Shown: positions 24,242-33,798, counted from the first letter of the stretch. The stretch: DNA of 64,000 bases from Clostridium sp. (GCA_031275405.1 JAISOV010000016.1:23725-87724), one strand, 5' to 3'. Notes: a model not told the origin generated them from the sequence alone. Numbers and translations are program-made.

Positions 24242-25669
24242 ATGAAGATCCAGAAAACGCTCCGGACGGCCTGCGTCCTGCTTGGGACGCTGTCCCTCCT
24301 CCTTTCTTGCGCCGGCTGCGCCGGCCGGAAAGGCGGCCAGGCTCCCGGCGGGATTTCCGGTGAAGCCTCCCGGGAAACCTCCGGCGGACTGTCCGGCGGG
24401 GACTCCGGCGAAACTTCCCGGGAAACCCCCGGCGAAGACTCCGGCGTGGTCTCCGGCGGGGACTCCGCCGGGGTCTCCCGGGAGATCTTCCACATCACTT
24501 CCGACGTGATCCCCGGCAGCGAAGACGCCGCCGAGCCTGCCTTCCGGACGGCATCGGTCGGGGAGGCCCTGTTTGAACCGGCCTGGCCGCTGCCGGACAA
24601 CGCGGCCCCCCTGGCTTTCTTCGACGACGGCAGCGTCCTGTACACGTTATCTATCCGCCCGGATCCGGAACACCCGGAGTACACGGAGCAGATCGCCGGC
24701 CTGTTCGACCTCCGGTCGGGGGAAAACGTGGAACTGGCGCGGTATCTCCCGCTGCACTTTGGCTTGAACTGCTCCACGCTTACGGACAGCCGCCTGTACA
24801 TGGTCACCCGGACGGCCGCGGGGACCGAACAGCTCCTGGAAGTGGACATCGGTACCCGCGAAAGCCGCACCGTGCTGGATTTCCCCGACGACGCCGCGCA
24901 CGGCATCAATGCGGTACGCAACATCTACGCGGCCGGGGAAGACCTGCTGCTCCTGCAGCTCAACAACCGTCCCCAGCCGGAGAAATGGAACTATACCCTT
25001 GCGTGGATCGACCTGCCCGGGGGCGTCCTGCGGCCCGTCGAGTCCGATTTCTCCGCGCCAGGCAAGTATAGCTGTATCTGGCCCTGCGTCCCCGCCGGCG
25101 CGGACCGGATCTATTTCTACACGGAATGTAACGACGGGGGGGAGGGACGCAGGTTCGCCATCCAGCGCTATGACGCGGACGGGCGCAAGGACGGGGAGTT
25201 CCCGCTGGACCTGTCCGGGTTCGCAGACGTCCCCATCTTCGCGGACATTATCGGGGATACCGTCTTTGATTTCTACGTGCAGGGCGGTTACTTTGTCCTG
25301 GGCACGATCAACCGCAGGGTCTGCGTCCTGAAGCGCGACGGGGATGCCTTCCTGCCCGTCACGGTCCCGAAGGCGCTGTATGCCCGGATGCCTTCCGATT
25401 CCCATTATATGCGCTATCCCGGGCCGGACGCGGAGAGCCTGTACTTCATGGACTCAGACCTCTCGGCTCCCACGCTGTATAAGCTGGACGCGGCTTCGGA
25501 AACTTTCGAGGCTTTCCGGCTGCCGCCCCCGGGCGACTCACAGGGATACTTTTATTATTACAGGAACCGGAGGGGGGATATCTTACGCAAGTGCTTCGAT
25601 AGCGATGAGGAAACTTATACTACTAAGGAAACTTACGCGATCCTGGCGGCGGAGAAGCTTCAGATCTGA
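24242..25669 (+). CDS. surface lipoprotein of unknown function
   Basis: A 475-residue protein with a lipoprotein signal (LLGTLSLLLSC|AGC). The next ~60 residues are a low-complexity Gly/Ser/Glu/Thr/Arg region (GEASRETSGGLSGGDSGETS), a flexible wall-spanning stalk. The remainder (from about residue 85) has repeated short beta-like segments (ALFEPAWPLPDNAAPLAFFDDGSVLYTLS), consistent with a beta-propeller-like fold; this is inference. GGGAGAA precedes the ATG. The C-terminal third is duplicated at 16556-17082. Confidence 0.7.
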   Translation: MKIQKTLRTACVLLGTLSLLLSCAGCAGRKGGQAPGGISGEASRETSGGLSGGDSGETSRETPGEDSGVVSGGDSAGVSREIFHITSDVIPGSEDAAEPAFRTASVGEALFEPAWPLPDNAAPLAFFDDGSVLYTLSIRPDPEHPEYTEQIAGLFDLRSGENVELARYLPLHFGLNCSTLTDSRLYMVTRTAAGTEQLLEVDIGTRESRTVLDFPDDAAHGINAVRNIYAAGEDLLLLQLNNRPQPEKWNYTLAWIDLPGGVLRPVESDFSAPGKYSCIWPCVPAGADRIYFYTECNDGGEGRRFAIQRYDADGRKDGEFPLDLSGFADVPIFADIIGDTVFDFYVQGGYFVLGTINRRVCVLKRDGDAFLPVTVPKALYARMPSDSHYMRYPGPDAESLYFMDSDLSAPTLYKLDAASETFEAFRLPPPGDSQGYFYYYRNRRGDILRKCFDSDEETYTTKETYAILAAEKLQI

Positions 25670-25824
25670 CGGGGAAGCGCAGCTTGATATTTTTCTCAAA
25701 ACTGGCCTTTCACCTCTTGTCATTTTCCGACATCTGTGCTAAAATCTATATGTCAGTGTAAATTGGCGTTTGTCTCGCCAAAAGCGGCTGGCTTGTCACA
25801 GGAAGAAGGAGGGGAGGGCGGACA

Positions 25825-27111
25825 ATGAGCGCTGTCATGAACGCGGTATATGGCCACTATCTGACCACAGATCCTCCCAGGCAGACCGCGCGCCACGCTG
25901 GCCACAAGAAGGGCGAACTGCGCAGCGTCTACGCTTCCATCGTAAAGCTGAACAAAGAATCCTTCTGGTATCTTCCCACGACGAGCCGCTCCGCCCTGGA
26001 CTACGCCGTGGATCTGAAAGAACACGCCCGGGAGCTGCATAACACGATCGCTTCTTTGGGCGGACTGGAAGAGAGCGGGCTTCTGAATAAAAAGACAGCC
26101 TACTCCAGTCGGCCGGAGATCGCTTCCGCGACTTTTATCGGAACCTGCGACGAATCCCCGACTTATCGGCTGGAAGTGCGGGAACTGGCTTCGCCGCAGG
26201 AAAATCTCGGGAATTTCCTGCCGAATGCCAAAGTGAACCTGGCGCCGGACACTTACTCTTTCGATATTGCCATCAACGACATGAACTATGAGTTCCAGTT
26301 CCCTCTCGGGGAAGCCGAAACCAATCTGGACGTACAAAAAAGGCTCCAGCGCCTGATCGGCAGCGCCGACATCGGGCTTACCGCCTCCCTCGTGGAGTCC
26401 GGCGGAAAGACCGCCTTGAAGCTGACGACCCAGGCCACAGGGCTTCCTGCGGAAAAGGCGGCTCTGTTTTCCATCACGGACGACCGTACCAGCAAGACCG
26501 CCGGGGCGGTGGGTTACTTCGGCCTGAATGATGTCAGCCGCCAGGCAGCCAACGCCCATTTTTTCCTCAACGGGGAGCCGCGTGAGTCTTCTGCCAATCA
26601 TTTTACCATCGGCAGGCGGTTCGATGTGCGGCTGTATGGCGTCAGCCCCGAGGGTACGGAAGTCACCCTCGGTTTGAAGACGGACGTGGAATCATTCACG
26701 GACAACGTGGTGAACCTGATCGACGGATACAACAGCTTTATCCAGGCCGCCGCTTCCTATCTGGAGACCCAGCCCCGGAGCAGACAGCTTCTCCGGGAGA
26801 TGAGCGGGATCGCTGCTCTGAATTATGAGTCGCTGGAGTCCATGGGGCTGCGCTTACAGGAGGACGGCAGGCTGCAAGTAGATCCAGAAGCCCTGACGCA
26901 GGCCGTTTCGGACGCCAAGGATCAGAACGCGCCCTTTGACTTCCTGCGCGGCTTTACCCATCAGCTGCTCCGGCAGACGAACCAGATCTCCCTGAATCCG
27001 ATGGCGTATGTGGAAAGAAAGATCGTCGCCTACAAGATTCCCGGACGGAGTTTTGCGAACCCTTATGTCACCAGCGCCTACAGCGGGATGATCTTCAGCA
27101 GCTATGGTTAA
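25825..27111 (+). CDS. FliD-like (flagellar hook-associated protein 2) protein
   Basis: A 428-residue protein whose second half matches the FliD C-terminal pattern: VESFTDNVVNLIDGYNSFIQAAASYL, then LNYESLESMGLRLQEDGRLQVDPEALTQAV. FliD caps the flagellar filament. The N-terminus (MSAVMNAVYGHYLTTDP) is not a typical FliD D0 segment, and no other filament or hook gene is nearby apart from the FliG-C-like orphan at 45951. GGAGGGG precedes the ATG. A moonlighting surface or adhesion role is possible. Confidence 0.7.
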   Translation: MSAVMNAVYGHYLTTDPPRQTARHAGHKKGELRSVYASIVKLNKESFWYLPTTSRSALDYAVDLKEHARELHNTIASLGGLEESGLLNKKTAYSSRPEIASATFIGTCDESPTYRLEVRELASPQENLGNFLPNAKVNLAPDTYSFDIAINDMNYEFQFPLGEAETNLDVQKRLQRLIGSADIGLTASLVESGGKTALKLTTQATGLPAEKAALFSITDDRTSKTAGAVGYFGLNDVSRQAANAHFFLNGEPRESSANHFTIGRRFDVRLYGVSPEGTEVTLGLKTDVESFTDNVVNLIDGYNSFIQAAASYLETQPRSRQLLREMSGIAALNYESLESMGLRLQEDGRLQVDPEALTQAVSDAKDQNAPFDFLRGFTHQLLRQTNQISLNPMAYVERKIVAYKIPGRSFANPYVTSAYSGMIFSSYG

Positions 27112-27353
27112 GCAGGGCGGGAACCGGCAGATCCGGGCATGTTTTTCTGAAAAATCCCTGTACGAATGCTCGGAGCGCATAAAGAAGCAACAGGAAAAGG
27201 CTAAAACATCAGCAAAACGATAAGCAGTCAATGGGTCTGAGGATCGATTGAGAGAAATCTCCAGCGTTTTCCAAATAATAAGCGTATTCCTCTTCCTAGA
27301 CCTTTTCCTTGCTTATGTCTTACCAGCGTCTATATGGTCTGTCGCCGCAGAAC

Positions 27354-27505
27354 CACGGAAATCAATTTTGTGAATGTTTATGCAAATCATATCAGCGAAA
27401 CAAATGAAACAAGTCCAAAACAATGCCTTTACTATAGATTCATCATGTAAAAACCCGCTGTTTGTGAATACGCTTGCATAATTATGAGCAAAATTGATTT
27501 CCGTG
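27354..27505. repeat. MITE-like unit with 17-bp inverted ends
   Basis: CACGGAAATCAATTTTG (27354-27370) and its perfect inverse CAAAATTGATTTCCGTG (27489-27505) flank an AT-rich, non-coding 118-base interior. The outer bases CGCAGAAC and CCGCAGG extend the partial symmetry. This occupies most of the 440-base gap between the FliD-like gene and glf; the rest shows nothing recognisable. The size and ends suit a miniature inverted-repeat element. Confidence 0.5.
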
Positions 27506-27551
27506 CCGCAGGACGCAAGGCGGTTGACATCCAGCTTTTCATAGGGATCAC

Positions 27552-28679
27552 CTAGCTTTCCCTCTCCGCCATGGCAAGAGCCTCCGCTATGACTTGATCC
27601 ATGTCATAATAACGGTACTGCCCCAGCCGTCCGCCGAACAGCACCCCTTTTTCCCGCCGGGCAAGGCTCTGGTAACGGGCAAACAGCGCGTTGTTGTGTT
27701 CGTCGTTGACAGGATAATACGGCTCACTCCCTCTTTCCCACGGAGCGGGATACTCCCGTGTGACGACGGTATCCGGCTGTGTCCCAAATTCAAAATGCTT
27801 GTGTTCGATGATACGGGTATACGGAACTTCCCTGTCCGTATAGTTCACGACCGCGTTCCCTTGGTAGTTCTCTACGTTTTCCATGACTTCCTGCTCGAAG
27901 CGCAGGGAACGGTATTGCAGTTCCCCTAGGGAAAACCGGAAATATTCATCCACCATGCCCGTATAAAGCACTTTCCCAAACGTATCGGCGCCGTTTCCAC
28001 CGCCGTGTGTGTTGCCGCATTTTTTCTGAAAATCCCTGTACGAAATCCCCAGGCATACCGGAATGCCCTCCAGCATTCTTTCCACGATTCCGGTATAGCC
28101 GCCCTCGGGTATCCCTTGGTAGCGGTCGGAAAAGTAATTATTGTCATAAGTAAAGCGCACCGGCAGACGTCTTAAGAGGAACGCCGGAAGCTCCCGGCAG
28201 CTTCTCCCCCACTGTTTTTCCGTATAGCCTTTCACCAGTTTCTCATAGATGTCGCGCCCCACCAGAGACAGCGCCTGCTCTTCCACGTTCTGCGGGTTCT
28301 CCACGCGGCTGCCCAGGCACTGCTCCTCGATTTTGCGCCTTGCCTGTCCGGGCGTACGCACCCCCCACATCCTGCTGAACGTGTTCATGTTAAAAGGCAG
28401 GTTGTATACTTCCTCCCGGTAGACGGCGATAGGCGCGTTCACATAATGGTTGAAGCGGGCAAAGCAGTTTACATAATCCCAGATCCTCCGGTCGGAGGTA
28501 TGGAAAATATGCGCCCCGTACTGATGAACCTGGATCCCGTGTACTTCCTCGGTATAGACGTTGCCGCCCACATGCTCCCGGCGGTCGATCACCAGGCATT
28601 TTTTCCCGGCCCGCCTCATCTCATGGGCAAACACCGCCCCGAACAGACCCGCTCCTACCACCAGATAATCATACTTCAT
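27552..28679 (-). CDS. glf: UDP-galactopyranose mutase
   Basis: A 375-residue flavoprotein that interconverts UDP-galactopyranose and UDP-galactofuranose for surface glycans. The FAD motif VVGAGLFGAVFAHEM starts at residue 6, followed by CLVIDRREHVGGNVYTE, then GAHIFHTSDRRIWDY. The C-terminus has LGQYRYYDMDQVIAEAL. Length and motifs are complete. It stands apart from other glycan genes here; the nearest is the broken rfbA at 38.2 kb. Confidence 0.95.
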   Translation of the reverse strand: MKYDYLVVGAGLFGAVFAHEMRRAGKKCLVIDRREHVGGNVYTEEVHGIQVHQYGAHIFHTSDRRIWDYVNCFARFNHYVNAPIAVYREEVYNLPFNMNTFSRMWGVRTPGQARRKIEEQCLGSRVENPQNVEEQALSLVGRDIYEKLVKGYTEKQWGRSCRELPAFLLRRLPVRFTYDNNYFSDRYQGIPEGGYTGIVERMLEGIPVCLGISYRDFQKKCGNTHGGGNGADTFGKVLYTGMVDEYFRFSLGELQYRSLRFEQEVMENVENYQGNAVVNYTDREVPYTRIIEHKHFEFGTQPDTVVTREYPAPWERGSEPYYPVNDEHNNALFARYQSLARREKGVLFGGRLGQYRYYDMDQVIAEALAMAERES

Positions 28680-28845
28680 ATCAGTCCTTCCTGAGATACG
28701 GCCCCTAGTCCCGCCTAGCCCTTTGCGGGCCGGGAACGGGGGACTGCCGATCCGCGTTCAAGCCGTCCTATGTGACGAGCATGATATTCCAAAATCGTTT
28801 CCCGATCCGTCCTATTTTTCTTCTCCGCCGCGATTTGCTCCACAG

Positions 28846-30447
28846 TCACACCGATAGCCCGGCAAACATCTTTGCCCCGGATTTCATCAGCCAGCCATAG
28901 ACACAGGCGCCCACGGCGGCAAAGAGCGCGCCGCAAATCCAGAAGTACGCCGTGACGGACACAACGGCGGATACCAGGAAGAAATACAGCAGACCCAAAC
29001 CGACGAGCAGACCCATTGACCCGAATATCGTGAGCATGGCGGACATGCCCTGTTTGACCACATAGATTTCGTTCGTCCAGTCGAATTTCGGAAAATGCAG
29101 ATTCACCGCAAGCCCCATGACGGCAATCAGTGCGACCATCGTCTGCGGCACGAACAGGATCAGCAGCCAATCCGCCAGGCTTTCCGCGAAGGCCGCTCCC
29201 ACGCAGACCGCCGAAAACAGGCACGGAAGAGACGAAGAGAGCAGATGCGTAAGTACTTTCGCCCGAAGCACACTCTGCGCCGACACTGGAAGGCTTTTCA
29301 CAATCCACAGGCTTTTGCCCTCCAGCGACACCAGCGACGCGCTGAGAACGTCGGCGCAACTTAAAAATGCAAGGATCGCCGCAAACAGCGCCGCAGGACT
29401 CGCATGGAGCAACGGAGCAAGCGCCGTAATCTGTGGAAGAATCCCGACTCCGGGCAGGAGTACGACCGGAGAGATCAGCATAAAAACCGAGCCGATGGAC
29501 GAATTCAGAACGACCATCGGCCTGCTCCAGAATTTTGCCATCTCTTTCCCCACAAGCGCGGCAAGCGTCCCCTGAGCGGAGGTCTGTTTCTCGTGGTAAA
29601 CGACTTTCCTGCTTCCCCTGTTTACGGTGAGTGTTTTTTTATAATTCGCCCCAAGCAGCAGAAGCGCAGCGGCAAACGGCGCCAAGGCCCACACCGCGAA
29701 GAACGCCAGGTTACCCGCAGCGCCGCTTGCCGCGCTTACGCCGAAGGAGTAAAACGGCGGCATTGCTTTTCGGAACGCCTCCGCGAGTTCGCCCCCTTTT
29801 GCCGCAAGCTCGCCCAAGTAACTCTGAAGATTGCCATAAACGAACAGATACCCCAAGAGAAAGAGAACGGAAATGATCAGCGTAAGGACATTCTTGTACC
29901 GCAGCTTTGACGACACCAGACTGAGAAGCCAAGCCAAAAGCAGCGCGACCGAGAGTGACATCGGCGGCAGAAGAAGAACGCCGGCGGCAAAAAACACAAC
30001 GCCCCTCGCGGCGGCATGACCGCCCATAAGCCACGGAACAAACGCCGCGAGCGCCGCTATGAACGTGAAAACATACTCGGAAGCAAGCAGCACCAATACG
30101 CGGCTGATCAGGATTGCGGATGGCTTGATCGGCATGGATAACAGCAGTTCGTTGTCTTTTGCGCCAAAGACGACGGCCGCCGCGGTGAAGATCGTACTGA
30201 CCACGCAGAGCGCAAATACCAGGATGGCAAGCATTGCAAAATACAGCCAGCCGATACCCGCTGAGAAATAGGGTTCGCACATCGCGGCAAACATTTCATA
30301 AAGCATCACGAAAAACCCAGCGGCCGCTATGAGGCCAAGAAATACCGCAGATACGGCTTTCCCGGCGCCTGGCTTTTGAGCGCCCTGAATTTTCCAGACG
30401 CCGGAAAGCAGGGCTTTCCCCTGGAGAACAAAAAGCTTTTTTATCAT
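28846..30447 (-). CDS. ABC transporter permease, paralogue of the 20.1-kb permease
   Basis: About 533 residues with roughly 12 membrane spans and a central basic loop (KKTLTVNRGSRKVVYHEKQ). The C-terminal motif FDWTNEIYVVKQGMSAMLTIFG matches the paralogue. The ORF track start at 30642 lies upstream of a 66-bp repeat and inside the ATPase gene. Better starts are the ATGs at 30456 or 30447, just after GGAAGGAG contributed by that repeat (MVKMIKKLFVLQGKALL). The ATPase gene precedes it. GC content is genome-like, unlike the 20-kb copy. Confidence 0.85.
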   Translation of the reverse strand: MIKKLFVLQGKALLSGVWKIQGAQKPGAGKAVSAVFLGLIAAAGFFVMLYEMFAAMCEPYFSAGIGWLYFAMLAILVFALCVVSTIFTAAAVVFGAKDNELLLSMPIKPSAILISRVLVLLASEYVFTFIAALAAFVPWLMGGHAAARGVVFFAAGVLLLPPMSLSVALLLAWLLSLVSSKLRYKNVLTLIISVLFLLGYLFVYGNLQSYLGELAAKGGELAEAFRKAMPPFYSFGVSAASGAAGNLAFFAVWALAPFAAALLLLGANYKKTLTVNRGSRKVVYHEKQTSAQGTLAALVGKEMAKFWSRPMVVLNSSIGSVFMLISPVVLLPGVGILPQITALAPLLHASPAALFAAILAFLSCADVLSASLVSLEGKSLWIVKSLPVSAQSVLRAKVLTHLLSSSLPCLFSAVCVGAAFAESLADWLLILFVPQTMVALIAVMGLAVNLHFPKFDWTNEIYVVKQGMSAMLTIFGSMGLLVGLGLLYFFLVSAVVSVTAYFWICGALFAAVGACVYGWLMKSGAKMFAGLSV

Positions 30448-30460
30448 TTTTACCATCATT

Positions 30461-30526
30461 CTCCTTCCAAAATCTGGGGACTTTGTGCGCGGCACAAAGC
30501 TCCGGGTGAAAGAATGCAATTCTTTC
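30461..30526 (-). repeat. 66-bp double-hairpin repeat, copy 1
   Basis: On the minus strand: GAAAGAATTGCATTCTTTC (hairpin 1), CCCGGAG, CTTTGTGCCGCGCACAAAG (hairpin 2), then CCCCAGATTTTGGAAGGAG ending in a Shine-Dalgarno. It lies exactly between the ABC ATPase stop, which it touches, and the permease start, and so donates the permease ribosome binding site. Copies 2 and 3 are at 37425 and 54180. Confidence 0.8.
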
Positions 30527-31235
30527 AGCCTTCTCCCTCCAGCTCGAAGAACACCTTTTCCAGCGACGAATCGCCGCGCACTCTTGCCATATCGCCATAT
30601 GCTATGAGTTTCCCGCCCTTGATGATCGCCACCTTGTCGCACAGCTTTTCCGCTACCTCCAGGACGTGTGTGGAGAAGAATACCGCTCCGCCTCTATCGC
30701 ATTTTTCACGCATGATGTCCTTTACGGTACGGCTCGCCTTCGGATCTAAGCCGACAAACGGCTCGTCCAGCACCATAAAATCAGGCTCGTGGATGAGCGC
30801 CGCTATGAGCGCGAGCTTCTGCTTCATGCCGTGGGAATACGCCGAGACGGGCAAAGCCAGGTCGGCGGTCAGTTCAAACAGCTGGGCATATTGACGGATA
30901 CGCTTCCCGCGCTCATCACTGCCGACACCGTACACGTCCGCGATGAAATTCAGGTACCTGATGCCCGAAAGGAAATCGTAAAGGTCGGGGTTATCCGGCA
31001 CATAGGCAGTGCGGCGCTTGCACTCCAGCGGCTCTTTCCGGACCGATTTGCCGCCGATGCGGATCTCCCCGGAATCAAAGCCTAGTATGCCGCAGACGGC
31101 TTTGATCGTCGTGGTCTTGCCGGCTCCGTTGTGTCCGATGAAGCCGCAGATCTCACCCGGCGCGATATGCAAGGACAGATCGTCCACGGCGCGCTTGCCG
31201 CCGTATGTCTTGGTCAGGCGGTCGATTCTCAGCAT
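30525..31235 (-). CDS. ABC transporter ATP-binding protein
   Basis: A 236-residue ATPase with Walker A GHNGAGKTTTIK, signature SYSHGMKQKLALIAAL (here SAYSHGMKQ), Walker B FMVLDEPFVGLDPKA and H-loop FFSTHVLE. It is the partner of the permease immediately downstream and closely resembles the ATPase at 21715. GGGAGG stands upstream of the ATG. The last codons reach the edge of the 66-bp repeat. Confidence 0.93.
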   Translation of the reverse strand: MLRIDRLTKTYGGKRAVDDLSLHIAPGEICGFIGHNGAGKTTTIKAVCGILGFDSGEIRIGGKSVRKEPLECKRRTAYVPDNPDLYDFLSGIRYLNFIADVYGVGSDERGKRIRQYAQLFELTADLALPVSAYSHGMKQKLALIAALIHEPDFMVLDEPFVGLDPKASRTVKDIMREKCDRGGAVFFSTHVLEVAEKLCDKVAIIKGGKLIAYGDMARVRGDSSLEKVFFELEGEG

Positions 31236-31318
31236 GTCAGTTCCTCCCTATCGAATTGATCATATCAAAAAAACACCTTCCTAAAAACTCCCTGATGCCA
31301 GGATACACCAAAGAGTCC

Positions 31319-31347
31319 TGCTTGTCCACTCTAAACGTGGACAAGCA
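31319..31347. other. 11-bp-stem hairpin between the regulator and the ABC operon
   Basis: TGCTTGTCCAC and GTGGACAAGCA enclose TCTAAAC. It lies downstream of the leftward HTH gene and upstream of the ABC ATPase, so it could terminate the former or be an attenuator for the latter. No U-run is present. Confidence 0.4.
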
Positions 31348-31408
31348 TTCCGGAGGTCCCGCCGCCAGAAACAAGTCTGCCCTTGGAGCTGCCCGGCCCG
31401 CTTCTCCG

Positions 31409-31759
31409 CTATTTTGCCTTCCTGCCTTTTGCCTTATACTTATCCAGCTGCGCGAAGTCGTCCATCATTTCCAAGACCTTATCGCGTCCGTTCTGGTTCA
31501 GCTTCACATAGTTCTGCATGACACGGTTTTCCAGAAGCTGTTCGCCCAAGGGAGTATCCCTTTCCAAGGAAGAAAAGTCCACCGGGTTCAGGCTTAGCTT
31601 GTCACACATCTTGATCACGGTGCCATAAGCCATGCCGTCGATGCCGCGTTCCAGAGCCGTCACCAGAGTGCTGTACGGAATGCCCATTTCCATCGCAAAC
31701 TGGCGCACACTGCGGTACTGCCTTAAAATCTCCTGTTTCAAAACCTCTGCTTTCGTCAT
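31409..31759 (-). CDS. small XRE-like HTH regulator
   Basis: A 116-residue protein whose first 65 residues form an XRE-type HTH (VLKQEILRQYRSVRQFAMEMGIPYSTLVTALERGIDGM). The C-terminal helix is charged (ENRVMQNYVKLNQNGRDKVLEMMDDFAQLDKYK), as in clostridial single-HTH regulators. GGAGGA precedes the ATG. It is encoded upstream of the ABC export genes on the same strand and may regulate them; that is inference from position. Confidence 0.7.
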   Translation of the reverse strand: MTKAEVLKQEILRQYRSVRQFAMEMGIPYSTLVTALERGIDGMAYGTVIKMCDKLSLNPVDFSSLERDTPLGEQLLENRVMQNYVKLNQNGRDKVLEMMDDFAQLDKYKAKGRKAK

Positions 31760-31911
31760 ACACTTTTCCTCCTGATGATCTCATGAGCGCTTTCTATCCA
31801 AAAGATTTTCTGCTCCTGTCATGTGTCTAGGAACAATATACGGTATTCCGTGTGTTTTTTCAAGCCTTATTCTGAAAAATCAGGAGAAGTTGCGTTTGAT
31901 TCGGTCTGGCG

Positions 31912-33798
31912 TCATGGTTCAGACCCCTCCGTCAGCCGTTCCATCTCATCAAGCAGTTCCCCGAACACCCGCAGGGCTTCCCGCACGGGTTCTTTGGACG
32001 ACATGTCCACCCCGGCGATTTTGAGCAGCTCTACCGGAGGCCTGGTACAGCCGCCGGACAGAAACTCCCGGTAAGCCGAAAGAGCCGTCTCCCCCTCCGT
32101 CAGGATCCTGTGCGCAAGCGCCACCGCCGCCGAGAAGCCTGTGGCATACTGGTACACATAAAAGTTCATATAAAAATGGGGGATCCTCGCCCATTCCAGA
32201 GCGATCTCCTCATCCGACACGATCTGCGGGCCGTAATACTTCACGTTCAGCTCATAATACGCCTTGCTCAAGGACTCCGCCGTCAGCGCTTCCCCTCTTT
32301 CCGCCATGGAATGGGTGGTTTTTTCAAACTCCGCGAACATGGTCTGACGGTATACGGTCGCCTTAAAGTTTTCCAGAAAACGGTTGATCAAGTATGCCCG
32401 TTCGCTGATCCGCGCTTTTTCGGCGCCAGCCTCCTCGGCAGCCGCCTGCCCCTCGACCGGCTGGGCCTGCTTCGCCTGGTTCCGGTTCAGCAGATATTGG
32501 ATCAGCAGGATCTCATTGCAGGTGGAAGCGACCTCCGCCACGAAAATCTTGTACTGGGAGTACAAAAAAGGCTGCGTCCGGTTGGAAAACCAGGAGTGCA
32601 GGGCGTGGCCCATCTCATGCGCCAAGGTGAACACGTCGTTCAGGGAGCCGTTATAGTTCATCAGCACATAGGGATGAATCCCATAAACCCCTGCGGAATA
32701 GGCGCCGCTGCGTTTGCCCTCATTTTCATAGACGTCGATCCAGCGGCGCTCGAAACCCTGCCTCAGCAGGGCGCAGTACTCCTCCCCCATAGGCTCCAGC
32801 GCCTTTAAGACGATGGCTTTCGCTTCCTCAAAGGAAAATTTCTTGTCTACGTCCGCGACTATGGGAACATAAAGATCATACATATGAAGCTCGTCCAGAC
32901 CCAGGACTTTTTTGCGCAGAGCGACATAACGGTGCAGTTTGTCCAGATTTTCGTTCACCACTTCGATCAGACTGTCATAGACCGCCGTCGGCACGTTGCT
33001 GACATCCAGAGACGCTTCCAAGGTAGAGGCGTATTTACGGGCCTTGGCTTCAAACATCAGCTGCCTTACCTGGCCGTTGTAGAGAACGCCGAGGGTATTC
33101 CGGAATTTCCCGTAGGTCTGGTACACGCCGAGAAAGGCTTCTTTCCTCACCCTACGCTCCTTGCTGTTCAACAGAGCGGAATATCTGCCGTGGGTCAGCC
33201 TGACCGTCTCGCCTGTTTCGTCCGTGATGGTGGGGAACTGCAGATCGCCGTTGCTGAACATGCCAAAGACCGTTCCCGGCGTGCTTCTGATTTCCTTCGC
33301 CGCCGCCAGCAGTTCCTCCATCTGCGCGTTCAGCCGATGGGCCTTGCGTCTGGCCAGTTCCTCTATATACAGGCGGTATTCCTCCAGACCGGCTTCCTCG
33401 CGGTAAAAATCGGCCAGCCGCTCCGGCGTCAGTTCCAGTATCATCGGATCCATAAAACTAAGCTTCGTTTCCAGTTCCACCGCGATACTCATGATTTTCT
33501 GCAAATTTTCCTGGCCGGCGGCATTTTTGGCATCCGTGTCGGCGACGCGCCCCGCATAGGACGCGGCAAGCTCTATTTTCCGGAGACACTGCGCGTACAG
33601 GTTGAGCGTTTCCCATAAATGGCTCCCGTCCGCCGTCATCTCCTGTTTCCGGTTCTGCGCCTCCTGCGCCAGCTCTTTCGATTCCCGGATGTCCTTTTCC
33701 CAGTCCTTCACGGACGCGTACATGTCTTCTATCGCCCAGGTGTCCTCTAACGGAACCTCGCTTCTTTTCGGCAGTTCTACGGATCTTCTGTTCTCCAC
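31912..33798 (-). CDS. pepF: oligoendopeptidase F (M3B zinc metallopeptidase)
   Basis: A 628-residue cytosolic peptidase that cleaves short peptides. The zinc motif HEMGHALHSW is present, and the downstream Glu region EVASTCNEILL fits the third ligand. The ORF track starts at an ATG inside a dispersed repeat (MPPKRQTPKRRN). AGGAGG eight bases before the GTG at 33798 (VENRRSVELPKRSEVPLEDTW) is the better start and gives the usual PepF length. A Gln/Ala/Glu-rich insertion (AKQAQPVEGQAAAEEAGAEKA) interrupts the C-terminal third. Confidence 0.92.
   Translation of the reverse strand: MENRRSVELPKRSEVPLEDTWAIEDMYASVKDWEKDIRESKELAQEAQNRKQEMTADGSHLWETLNLYAQCLRKIELAASYAGRVADTDAKNAAGQENLQKIMSIAVELETKLSFMDPMILELTPERLADFYREEAGLEEYRLYIEELARRKAHRLNAQMEELLAAAKEIRSTPGTVFGMFSNGDLQFPTITDETGETVRLTHGRYSALLNSKERRVRKEAFLGVYQTYGKFRNTLGVLYNGQVRQLMFEAKARKYASTLEASLDVSNVPTAVYDSLIEVVNENLDKLHRYVALRKKVLGLDELHMYDLYVPIVADVDKKFSFEEAKAIVLKALEPMGEEYCALLRQGFERRWIDVYENEGKRSGAYSAGVYGIHPYVLMNYNGSLNDVFTLAHEMGHALHSWFSNRTQPFLYSQYKIFVAEVASTCNEILLIQYLLNRNQAKQAQPVEGQAAAEEAGAEKARISERAYLINRFLENFKATVYRQTMFAEFEKTTHSMAERGEALTAESLSKAYYELNVKYYGPQIVSDEEIALEWARIPHFYMNFYVYQYATGFSAAVALAHRILTEGETALSAYREFLSGGCTRPPVELLKIAGVDMSSKEPVREALRVFGELLDEMERLTEGSEP

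Noticed and set aside
27140-28050. Shared 24-base stretch TTTTTCTGAAAATCCCTGTACGAA between 27.15 kb and glf
   Set aside because: A short resemblance without extension on either side; could be a tiny duplication or chance, too weak to list as a repeat.
28715-29359. Minus ORF ending AIGVTVEQIAAEKKNRTDRETILEYHARHIGRLERG
   Set aside because: The last 47 residues beyond the permease stop look protein-like, but most of the frame is a shadow of the permease gene and no start or family is evident. It could be a read-through tail or a small remnant; not supported as a gene.
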